Assembly (NCBI GenBank): GCA_904502185.1 | Contig: CAJGDX010000109.1 | Location: 1 to 6,077 of the forward strand | Direction: 5' to 3' | Length of the DNA stretch: 6,077 nt | Source: an uncultured Bacteroidaceae bacterium | GTDB taxonomy: Bacteria; Bacteroidota; Bacteroidia; Bacteroidales; Bacteroidaceae | Shown here: one piece after another, positions 1-5,911 of the stretch | Numbering within the stretch: position 1 is the first letter of the stretch | How the letters are laid out: every line of letters starts with the position of its first letter | Position numbers and translations under genes: made by a program | Notes under the pieces: generated by a model | Told to the model about the DNA's origin: nothing | The model's input: the letters and a program-made list of their open reading frames with translations, nothing else | Databases searched by the model: none

Positions 1-3
1 TAA

Positions 4-40
4 TTTGTTTGAATTTTTCCAAAAAGTTTTGCTAATTTTG
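4..40 (+). promoter_or_regulatory. Bacteroidetes-type promoter for the GH51 gene
   Basis: TAATTTTG at 33-40 matches the Bacteroidetes -7 consensus TAnnTTTG exactly. TTTG occurs at 4-7 and 8-11; the second copy lies 21 nt before the -7 box, the usual place for the -33 element. Transcription should then start around 45-50, giving a leader of about 85 nt before the ATG at 132. The match is seen in the sequence; promoter activity is inferred. Confidence 0.6.
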
Positions 41-73
41 CAAAGAAAATAAACATAGGCGGTAGCTATAAAT

Positions 74-119
74 GAGGTTCTGACTACCAGTCAATGTAAA
101 AATTAATTTATAGAACCTC
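74..119 (+). promoter_or_regulatory. Leader hairpin upstream of the GH51 gene
   Basis: GAGGTTCT (74-81) pairs with AGAACCTC (112-119) over 8 bp. Inside it a short hairpin GACT-ACC-AGTC (82-92) is followed by an A/T-rich single-stranded stretch. The structure ends 12 nt before the start codon, so it could affect translation or mRNA stability. A start-stop pair, ATG TAA at 125-130, lies between hairpin and gene. I do not recognise a known riboswitch class. Confidence 0.35.
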
Positions 120-131
120 TCTAAATGTAAC

Positions 132-2336
132 ATGAAACTATTACTCCTTTTCTTTGCTGCGCTCTTGGGAGGTACTACGCTCTCGGCGCACGAAATTAAA
201 ATTAAAGTGAATGCTTCGCAGCGCATTGCAACCTCAAGTCCTCTGTTTAATGGTACTAATATCGAGGATATCAACAACCAGACTAACGGTGGTGTCTTTG
301 GTCAGTTGTTGCATGGCGAGACTTTTGAAGAGAATATCGAGACTGATTTTCTCAATCTCGACCGTTCGGACTACTCCAAAATATATATAATGCTCGACGA
401 ACGTCGTGTGCCTCACCTCCTTACTCAGAACTATGTGTATTGCAGCGTTAACTGGAACAACCTCTCCGAAGAGTGTGATGTTCACAGCTACGACGTTTAC
501 AATGCGGGTAAGTTCAGCAGCCCTTACAATATCTCAGGATATAAATTTGTGCGTCGCTATCTGCCTTTCGACTCACTGCCCGAGAATATACAGAAGGAGA
601 TGATGCGTCGCATCAATGGTAACGAGCAGGTGAGCAAATTCTGGTCGAAGAGTGTAAAAGGCGGTGCCGAGTTCGACTATAAACTTGTGCGCGACGGCAA
701 GGCATATATGGGTCGTCAGACACAGCGCGTGGAATTCCTTTCGGGTAACGGCGAGGTTGGAGTTACCAATCACGGCCTTTACAGAATGGGTATCCATCTG
801 CAGAAAGGCAAAGAGTACGAGGGCATTTTGCGCGTGAAAGCTATGCAGCCTACAACCATCTATCTGTCGTTGCGTGATGACAAAGGTGAGATTATTGCCG
901 AAAAGCCCTATGAACTTAAGGGTGACGGCAGCTACGAGAAGGTGGTCTTTGAACTTACTCCTTCGGTCGAGGCTCTTGAGGGTTCGTTTGGAATCTCTCT
1001 CAAAAGCAAAGGATGCATCGACCTTGGCTACGCATTCATGCAGCCCGGCGAGTGGGGCAGAGTAAACGGCTATCCTCTCAGAAAATCATTTGTGGATGCT
1101 CTCAAACGTCAGGGTATTACAGCAATAAGATACAATGGTTCAATGGTAGATTGTGGCACCGACCCCTACAACTATCGTTGGAAAAAGATGCTCGGCCCCA
1201 TCGACGAGCGTCGTGTCACCTATCGCAGTGGTTTTTCTCCTTATGCAACCCACAGTTTCGGATTTATTGAAATGTTGCAGCTTGCCGAGGTTATTGATGC
1301 CGAGTGTATCATAGGAATGAGTATGGACGAAACTTCGCAGGATATCAGTGATTTTGTAGAGTATGTAAATGGCTCGGCTGACACAAAATGGGGCGCACGT
1401 CGTGTAGCCGACGGTCATCCTGCACCCTATAATCTCAAATATATTCAGGTGGACAATGAGAGAGTTATTTCGCAGGGTTATATAGAGATGATGAAAAAAT
1501 TTGCGTTGGCTGCTTGGAAGGTAGACCCTGAAATGAACATCATGACCTCTTTGAATCTGCATAGTAAAAGATACGATAAGGGTAACCCCGAGTACGACCT
1601 TGCATTGCAGCTTGTAAGATGGTTTGTTGCTCAGGGTAAGGGCGATAAACTTGCATGGGACCCCCACTTCGACGGTGGTGACTTAGGCTGGGCTGCTACC
1701 GATAAATTTCATCGTCAGTTGGGTCTCAACCTCAAACGCGACTTAGAGGCTGACGTTCCCGGCTTTACATTGAAACTCCATCCTATGGAAGAGAATGGTT
1801 GGCGTTGCGATTGGTATCGAGGTCTTGCTCATGCCCACAACTATAATAAAATTCAGCGTTACGGTGATAGCTTTAAGATGGTGGGAACAGCAAATACTTT
1901 CCAACCTCACGGCTTGCATTATATGTGGGACCAGGGACGTATCCATTTTAATTCACACGAATTGTGGTTCATGCCCTCGGCATATATTGACGAAGAACTT
2001 GCGAAACATTGGTTTACTAATGTAGTGGAAACTTCGAGCAGCGATGAAAAGACCCTCGATGTTACTGCCAAGATGAACGACGCCGGCGACTCACTCTTTG
2101 TTTATGTTGCAAATATTTCAGAGCATGACCAGACTGCCGAACTTAGTATTGAGAATTTCAAATACAAGAGTAAGGTCGAGGTGTGGAGCATCGGTGGTTG
2201 CGACCTTACCGAGACAAATACTGTCGATAACAAGATGAATGTTTCGCCCAAGGTGTCAAAAGCCACTCTCTCGAAAAAGAATGCAAAATACACCTTCCCT
2301 CGCTACTCTTACACGATAATAAAACTCAAACGTTAA
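132..2336 (+). CDS. Secreted GH51-like glycoside hydrolase (probable alpha-L-arabinofuranosidase)
   Basis: Probably a retaining exo-enzyme removing alpha-L-arabinofuranosyl groups from plant polysaccharide, exported to the periplasm or cell surface. The 734-residue product starts with a signal peptide (residues 1-19, hydrophobic run then LSA|HE). Residues 40-68 carry the GH51 N-terminal hallmark GGVFGQLLHGETFEEN. About residues 150-305 look like an inserted carbohydrate-binding beta-sandwich (GLYRMGIHLQKGKEYEG onward). The (beta/alpha)8 barrel follows from about 315 (FVDALKRQGITAIRYNG). VDNER at 439-444 is the expected acid/base region with N442-E443, and HPMEENG at 550-556 supplies the likely nucleophile, E553 or E554. 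A C-terminal beta domain spans about 635-734. The ATG at 132 is chosen because it begins directly with the signal peptide. The barrel motifs are diverged from textbook GH51, so another activity, for example glucanase or xylosidase, is possible. No SusC/SusD or other polysaccharide-utilisation gene is in view. Confidence 0.8.
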   Translation: MKLLLLFFAALLGGTTLSAHEIKIKVNASQRIATSSPLFNGTNIEDINNQTNGGVFGQLLHGETFEENIETDFLNLDRSDYSKIYIMLDERRVPHLLTQNYVYCSVNWNNLSEECDVHSYDVYNAGKFSSPYNISGYKFVRRYLPFDSLPENIQKEMMRRINGNEQVSKFWSKSVKGGAEFDYKLVRDGKAYMGRQTQRVEFLSGNGEVGVTNHGLYRMGIHLQKGKEYEGILRVKAMQPTTIYLSLRDDKGEIIAEKPYELKGDGSYEKVVFELTPSVEALEGSFGISLKSKGCIDLGYAFMQPGEWGRVNGYPLRKSFVDALKRQGITAIRYNGSMVDCGTDPYNYRWKKMLGPIDERRVTYRSGFSPYATHSFGFIEMLQLAEVIDAECIIGMSMDETSQDISDFVEYVNGSADTKWGARRVADGHPAPYNLKYIQVDNERVISQGYIEMMKKFALAAWKVDPEMNIMTSLNLHSKRYDKGNPEYDLALQLVRWFVAQGKGDKLAWDPHFDGGDLGWAATDKFHRQLGLNLKRDLEADVPGFTLKLHPMEENGWRCDWYRGLAHAHNYNKIQRYGDSFKMVGTANTFQPHGLHYMWDQGRIHFNSHELWFMPSAYIDEELAKHWFTNVVETSSSDEKTLDVTAKMNDAGDSLFVYVANISEHDQTAELSIENFKYKSKVEVWSIGGCDLTETNTVDNKMNVSPKVSKATLSKKNAKYTFPRYSYTIIKLKR

Positions 2337-2377
2337 TGCAATTATCGTTTGTGTTAGAATTTTAATGGTAAACTGTA

Positions 2378-2413
2378 ATAGGTTGTGCGGATACATGTGT
2401 CCGCACAACCTAT
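2378..2413 (+). terminator. Perfect 14-bp GC-rich hairpin between GH51 gene and transporter
   Basis: ATAGGTTGTGCGGA (2378-2391) and TCCGCACAACCTAT (2400-2413) are exact reverse complements around an 8-nt loop that can pair further. It lies 41 nt after the GH51 stop and only 15 nt before the transporter start. It most simply ends GH51 transcription, but no U tract follows (the next bases are CTTAAAAAATAAATT). A leader structure of the transporter mRNA, or a processing/stability element, is an equal alternative. The stem is certain; the role is not. Confidence 0.45.
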
Positions 2414-2428
2414 CTTAAAAAATAAATT

Positions 2429-3097
2429 ATGGATAAGGTATCGGACAACCCTTTAAAAAACCGAATGGCGGACGGAACTCCGCTAATGATTGTCACAGCG
2501 CTTTTCGTGACACTGTACCTCGTGTCGAACATCATGGCCGTCAAAGTGATAGGTCTTGCAGGAATATTCTATTTCGATGCAGGTACAATAACATTCCCAT
2601 TCGCATACATGCTTGGCGACGTGCTGACCGAGTTGTGGGGTTTCCGCACAGCCAAACGTGTCATCTGGACAACTTTCCTTTGCAACATAATCCTTGTCAT
2701 CTGCACACAGATAGGTGTATGGTTGCCTTCACCCGATTATCTGCAACCCACGGCAGATGCCTATAACCACGTCTTTACATACGTTCCGCGCATAGTAGTA
2801 GGTTCATTGGCGGGTTTCCTGCTGGGCGAACTCTCCAATGCATGGGTGATGGAGAAGATAAAGAAACGCATGCAGGGACGCCGTCTGTGGGTGCGTACCA
2901 TAGGCAGTTCAATGGTGGGCTATCTGTTCGACACACTTCCCTTTGTGCTTATAGCCTTTGCCGGCACAGTCACCACAGAAGAACTGGTGTTGATGCTGCT
3001 GTTCCAGTATTTCGCAAAACTGATAATAGAGGCTACCATGGGTACTCCAATGGCCTATGCGGTAATCTATTGGGTGAAAAAACGGATGAAAAGATAG
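2429..3097 (+). CDS. yhhQ: YhhQ-family (DUF165/VUT) queuosine precursor transporter
   Basis: Inner-membrane carrier of the family whose E. coli member YhhQ imports preQ0 and preQ1, and whose Chlamydia member imports queuine, for tRNA queuosine. The 222-residue protein has about six membrane segments (roughly 17-41, 46-66, 77-99, 119-140, 152-178, 185-214). Family hallmarks are visible: the N-terminal LYLVSNIMAVKV, FPFAYMLGDVLTELWG at 56-71, and RTIGSSMVGYLFDTLPF at 146-162 with the conserved arginine and aspartate. Length is normal for the family. The first ATG is used; M13 could also serve, since residues 1-16 are soluble and precede the first helix. No Shine-Dalgarno is visible, only an A/T-rich stretch. 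The radical-SAM gene starts 7 bp after the stop, so the two are almost certainly co-transcribed. That partner suggests the substrate may be queuine rather than preQ0/preQ1, which is inference. Confidence 0.88.
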   Translation: MDKVSDNPLKNRMADGTPLMIVTALFVTLYLVSNIMAVKVIGLAGIFYFDAGTITFPFAYMLGDVLTELWGFRTAKRVIWTTFLCNIILVICTQIGVWLPSPDYLQPTADAYNHVFTYVPRIVVGSLAGFLLGELSNAWVMEKIKKRMQGRRLWVRTIGSSMVGYLFDTLPFVLIAFAGTVTTEELVLMLLFQYFAKLIIEATMGTPMAYAVIYWVKKRMKR

Positions 3098-3104
3098 TAA
3101 CGTA

Positions 3105-3791
3105 ATGGAGCGATACGCCATCATACACGATAAATTCCCACGCGAATTTATATTGCTTCAGGGGCGTGGCTGCCGTTGGGGGAAGTGTACCTTCTGCGAC
3201 TATCACCACGACACAAGCAACGACCCTTTCAGCGTCAACAAAGAGGTGTTGCAGCGTGTGACAGGCCGCTACGGTGTACTCGATATAATAAATTCCGGTT
3301 CGGGAATTGAACTCGACGAGCAAAGTATCGAACTGATCAAGCAGGTGGTACGCGAAAAACAGATACACACCCTTTGGTTCGAAATGCACTATATGTACCG
3401 TCACCGTCTTGCCGATTTTGCGGCACAGTTTGCTCCGTCCACAGTCAAGTTCAGGTGTGGCATAGAGAGTTTTGATGGAGCGCAACGTAAACTGTGGAAC
3501 AAGGGAGTTCCTGCCGATGTTACAGTGGACGACGTTGCACGATATTTCCGGGGAGTCTGTCTGCTCTGCTGCACGCGTGGCGAGAAACGCGAACGTATTG
3601 TCAGCGATATTCAGCTTGCCGAGAAGCATTTCGAATACTTCAGCGTGAATCTTTTTTGCAACAATGGCACCTCCCACGAACGCGACGAGGAACTTGTTGC
3701 CTGGTTCGTCTGCGAGGTCTATCCTGCACTGAAAGAGTCGCCTAAAGCTGAGGTGTTGCTGAATAATACCGACCTTACCGTGGGTGGGTGA
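3105..3791 (+). CDS. Small radical-SAM enzyme, candidate queuine lyase (QueL-like)
   Basis: Cytoplasmic iron-sulfur enzyme expected to cleave S-adenosylmethionine and start radical chemistry. In the 228-residue product the cluster motif is GCRWGKCTFCDY, cysteines C23, C28 and C31, that is CX4CX2C rather than the canonical CX3CX2C. The CTFCDY end is typical of the superfamily. Further radical-SAM features are NSGSGIELDEQS (63-74) after beta-2, and the barrel strand FRCGIESFD (116-124) with the common G-I-E-S element. The protein is short, consistent with a partial barrel and no extra C-terminal domain. It follows the YhhQ-type transporter by 7 bp. Gut bacteria such as C. difficile use a radical-SAM enzyme, QueL, to turn queuine into preQ1, so the pairing suggests queuine salvage. 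Radical-SAM membership is well supported; the substrate rests on gene context and size, so no symbol is given. Extra cysteines at C118, C152, C155 and C156 might be structural. Confidence 0.82.
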   Translation: MERYAIIHDKFPREFILLQGRGCRWGKCTFCDYHHDTSNDPFSVNKEVLQRVTGRYGVLDIINSGSGIELDEQSIELIKQVVREKQIHTLWFEMHYMYRHRLADFAAQFAPSTVKFRCGIESFDGAQRKLWNKGVPADVTVDDVARYFRGVCLLCCTRGEKRERIVSDIQLAEKHFEYFSVNLFCNNGTSHERDEELVAWFVCEVYPALKESPKAEVLLNNTDLTVGG

Positions 3792-3795
3792 GGGC

Positions 3796-3823
3796 ATTTT
3801 AAAGTTACCTGTTGTTTTAAAAT
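3796..3823 (+). repeat. A/T-rich inverted repeat just after the radical-SAM gene
   Basis: ATTTTAAA (3796-3803) and TTTAAAAT (3816-3823) form an 8-bp stem with a 12-nt loop beginning 5 nt after the stop codon. It is weak because it is wholly A/T, and may only be a 3' end accessory to the stronger terminator at 3873-3928. Confidence 0.3.
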
Positions 3824-3872
3824 AGATGTTTTTAAACAAAATCCGGTTCTTTCATACCGATAATAGAGCAAT

Positions 3873-3928
3873 AATCGCAGCTAAATGAATTTCGTCTGAA
3901 ATTTGTGTTGCGATTTTTTTTTTTTTTT
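3873..3928 (+). terminator. Rho-independent terminator of the transporter/radical-SAM unit
   Basis: AATCGCA (3873-3879) pairs with TGCGATT (3909-3915). Inside, AATTTC (3888-3893) pairs with GAAATT (3898-3903) around a GTCT loop, extended by wobble pairs. The right arm runs straight into 15 consecutive T (3914-3928). This is a classical intrinsic terminator, placed about 80 nt after the radical-SAM stop codon and before the next promoter. Confidence 0.8.
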
Positions 3929-3939
3929 GTTTAAATGGC

Positions 3940-3947
3940 TATATTAG
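3940..3947 (+). promoter_or_regulatory. Possible -7 box for the propeller gene
   Basis: TATATTAG matches TAnnTTTG at five of six fixed positions and lies 33 nt before the ATG at 3981. The -33 position falls inside the T run of the preceding terminator rather than on a clear TTTG, so this is a weak call made mainly because the gene follows a strong terminator and needs its own promoter. Confidence 0.3.
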
Positions 3948-3967
3948 CGGCGTGAATATAAACAACT

Positions 3968-3973
3968 AAAAGG
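3968..3973 (+). promoter_or_regulatory. Shine-Dalgarno-like AAAAGG before the propeller gene
   Basis: AAAAGG ends 7 nt before the ATG at 3981, a good distance for a ribosome binding site. It supports that start over the ATG at 3976, which reaches a stop after one more codon. Purine-rich sites this clear are absent from the other three genes here. Confidence 0.4.
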
Positions 3974-3980
3974 TAATGCT

Positions 3981-5309
3981 ATGAAACGAAATCTGTTTAT
4001 TTCTTTGAGTTGCTTGCTGTGCATGGCATTGGCAAACACCGTTTCTGCAAACGTCGGGTATCGCCGACAGATACATCTGAATACCTGCCAGTATTCATAT
4101 ATGTATATGCCTACCGACAATGGAATATATTCTATCCGTTCGGCAGCAGAAATAACCTACAATCCGGTAGCAAGTTCTCCCGGGCGTTACTCTCCAAAAT
4201 ACATGTGGTATCCTACCGACTATCCAATAAAAGATGTTATCTCAACAAAGGAGGCAACTTTTACTGCCGTCACATCCAATAAGGGCGACAACAATTTGTT
4301 GCTACTGATAGAAAAGAGTGCAACCACAGACGTTACTCCCGATTTTATAACCAAAGGCAGCAATAGTTGCATCGAACAGATAGAGATGCAATGGGGCGAA
4401 GACCATGGTTGGCCCGACGAACGTAACAGTGTGTATATTGCTGTTCGTGGCGACCATGCCGGTGTATATATGCATCCGCGTGTAAAAACCGCCAATAAAT
4501 ACTATCCCGAATGGACAAAGATTTTTGACGGAAAGGTGAATTTTATCTCAACAGCAGAGGAGAATTATGAGCTTGTAATCTGTTACGGCGATACATTGGG
4601 CAATAGTAGGGTAGTTGTCAGTGCCGACGGTGGGAAATGCGAAAAATGGCGCGAGGTGTACTCTACCGATAAATTCAATATAATCAACGTTGAGCACGAT
4701 GGTGACTTCTATTGCGTTTACGGCAAGGATGTTGTTGCTGTTTCGACAGATGGCGGTGGCAGCTGGACCGAAAGCCGTCCGCCTTTTCTCGTTTCCGATA
4801 TACTCTACGAACATCCTGCAATATATGCAGCTGAGGCTTCTGACACAATAAGCCGTATGTGGCGTTCTGATGATTTTGGTGTTACATGGAATGTGCATCG
4901 CACAATCCCCACCGACCCCACAGGGATTGTGGATATATGTTATGCCGGCGGTTGCGCTTCCTCTTTTGCAATGTACACAGGCTCCGGAAATATCTATAGC
5001 TTGCCAAACTATTACGGTCAGCAAGATGAGGAGATTCTTTTTAATGGTACTCCCACAGACGTTAAGGAGAATATAGAGGCTGACGACATTGAAGTTTATC
5101 TTGCAAGCTCTGATGCCGGTCTTTGGGTAAGCATCAGCGTTGATGTTCCTCAGTGGAGCGCCACCCTTTACAACAGCAACGGCATCTGTGTGGCGCAAAA
5201 GACGGGCGAAGGCAGTGAAATGTTCCTTTCAACCGACAGCGAGGGTATGCATATTCTTGTTGTAAAAGCCGGTGGCAGGGTTGTTAGGAAGAAGTTTGCG
5301 CTGAAATAG
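3981..5309 (+). CDS. Secreted Asp-box (BNR-like) beta-propeller protein with T9SS C-terminal tail
   Basis: I do not recognise a specific named family. The 442-residue product begins with a signal peptide (1-23: MKRN, a hydrophobic stretch, then VSA|NV). Asp-box motifs (S-x-D-x-G-x-x-x-W type) occur at STDGGGSW (255-262) and SDDFGVTW (296-303), with a degenerate one at SADGGKCEKW (214-223). Their spacing of about 40 residues suggests blades of a beta-propeller as in sialidase-like and photosystem-stability-factor-like folds. Sialidase catalytic motifs, such as an arginine triad with FRIP, are not seen, so an enzyme role is not supported; binding or structural function is more likely. Residues about 361-442 resemble a Por secretion-system tail: a short beta-sandwich containing ATLYNSNGICV and ending GMHILVVKAGGRVVRKKFALK-like strands with the usual basic finish. 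That predicts export by the type IX system and cell-surface or extracellular location. The gene stands alone between a terminator and the repeat element. Confidence 0.72.
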   Translation: MKRNLFISLSCLLCMALANTVSANVGYRRQIHLNTCQYSYMYMPTDNGIYSIRSAAEITYNPVASSPGRYSPKYMWYPTDYPIKDVISTKEATFTAVTSNKGDNNLLLLIEKSATTDVTPDFITKGSNSCIEQIEMQWGEDHGWPDERNSVYIAVRGDHAGVYMHPRVKTANKYYPEWTKIFDGKVNFISTAEENYELVICYGDTLGNSRVVVSADGGKCEKWREVYSTDKFNIINVEHDGDFYCVYGKDVVAVSTDGGGSWTESRPPFLVSDILYEHPAIYAAEASDTISRMWRSDDFGVTWNVHRTIPTDPTGIVDICYAGGCASSFAMYTGSGNIYSLPNYYGQQDEEILFNGTPTDVKENIEADDIEVYLASSDAGLWVSISVDVPQWSATLYNSNGICVAQKTGEGSEMFLSTDSEGMHILVVKAGGRVVRKKFALK

Positions 5310-5331
5310 TGTCTGATAATTAAGGGAATTT

Positions 5332-5478
5332 ATTATTGCGATTAAGGAATATCTATCTTAAATTTCTGGTCTACTTTACCCTTAATCTTTGATTGCAATT
5401 TGCACGGTCTATGTTTCTATTCCCTTCTTTTGCCGGGCAAAAGAAGCAAAAGCCCCGGCACACGGGACGCATCAGTCG
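5332..5478 (+). repeat. Left long inverted repeat of the element
   Basis: Left arm, matching the right arm (5912-6074) in inverted orientation through a perfect 19-bp terminus and at least four further blocks of 7-11 identical bases in the same order, with small insertions between them. The TTAAGG motif of the terminus also occurs just outside it (ATTAAGGGAAT, 5319-5329) and inverted within it (CCCTTAAT, 5379-5386). Confidence 0.65.
5424..5446. repeat. 11-bp-arm palindrome inside the left arm
   Basis: CTTCTTTTGCC (5424-5434) and GGCAAAAGAAG (5436-5446) are exact complements around a single G. As DNA it is a near-perfect palindrome, suited to a protein dimer or cruciform; as RNA it would fold with a small loop formed by opening the central pairs. 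Confidence 0.7.
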
Positions 5479-5493
5479 GCTCTTCCTTTGTTC

Positions 5494-5518
5494 AGAAGTT
5501 GCCTTGCGGCAACATTCT
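5494..5518. repeat. Small GC hairpin in the element core
   Basis: GTTGCC (5498-5503), loop TTGC, GGCAAC (5508-5513), extended after a one-base bulge by AGAA (5494-5497) with TTCT (5515-5518). It lies between two direct copies of CAGTCGG (5473-5479 and 5520-5526). Confidence 0.5.
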
Positions 5519-5540
5519 TCAGTCGGTGGCGAGCCTTGTC

Positions 5541-5646
5541 GCTGATAACTGTTCGTCTTTTGTAAGGGGTGAAACAGTTAGGCCGCCATTAAAAATGTCG
5601 GACACAAAAAGTTTCACCTTATTCCTTACAAAAGACGGTTATCTGC
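5541..5646. repeat. Long hairpin, over 25 bp of stem, in the element core
   Basis: CGTCTTTTGTAAGG (5554-5567) pairs with CCTTACAAAAGACG (5624-5637), and GGTGAAAC (5568-5575) with GTTTCACC (5611-5618), separated only by a 5-nt bulge on the right side. Beyond these, GCTGATAAC (5541-5549) pairs with GTTATCTGC (5638-5646) with one mismatch. The loop is 35 nt (5576-5610). Such an extended stem could be a structured RNA or a second, nested pair of terminal repeats. Which strand, if any, is transcribed is unknown. Confidence 0.65.
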
Positions 5647-5777
5647 TGTGATGCTTACGGTGCCGGTTATTTTTTATGTTACCACTGCTGTAAAGACTCT
5701 CAATAGCAAAGGTTACTTTCAAAAACTACAGCACTGTCAAAATCACAGGCAACGGCTGCAGAGAGGCGCGGAAAAGA

Positions 5778-5822
5778 TGCGCAAGTTTTCTGACGCGCCA
5801 CAAGCGCGGCCAAACTTGCGCA
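5778..5822. repeat. GC-rich two-part hairpin in the element core
   Basis: TGCGCAAGTTT (5778-5788) pairs with AAACTTGCGCA (5812-5822), 11 bp exact. Inside, CGCGC (5794-5798) pairs with GCGCG (5804-5808) around CACAA. The surrounding 5759-5911 segment is visibly richer in GC than the flanking genes. Confidence 0.6.
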
Positions 5823-5911
5823 GCCCGCGACTATCAAGGGGAAGTTGCCGGCAAGAAGCAGCCGACCGAGCGATATTTTTGCAAGCGAAAATTCGCGAGC
5901 ACAGGCTGCGA

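Noticed and set aside
1140..1667. Open frame of 175 codons on the minus strand inside the GH51 gene
   Set aside because: Fully antisense to the catalytic barrel of a well-supported gene, with no recognisable protein features.
2337..2428. preQ1 riboswitch before the transporter
   Set aside because: Attractive given the transporter, but the leader is a simple long hairpin; the short stem, C-rich loop and A-rich pseudoknot tail of preQ1-I are not recognisable, nor is a preQ1-II or -III layout.
3033..3839. Long open frame of 268 codons on the minus strand
   Set aside because: It lies opposite the whole radical-SAM gene, which has a recognisable Cys motif and operon spacing. The minus-strand translation shows no family features and runs through the region between genes.
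4548..5198. Open frame of 216 codons on the minus strand inside the propeller gene
   Set aside because: Antisense to a gene with signal peptide, Asp boxes and sorting tail; no independent support.
3981..5309. Sialidase
   Set aside because: Asp boxes are present, but the FRIP motif, the arginine triad and the Tyr/Glu catalytic pair could not be identified, and Asp boxes occur in many non-enzymatic propellers.
5400..5651. Open frame of 83 codons at the left side of the element
   Set aside because: Crosses a palindrome and one arm of the long hairpin; the translation is low in hydrophobic core pattern and has no recognisable domain. It is better explained as repeat DNA.
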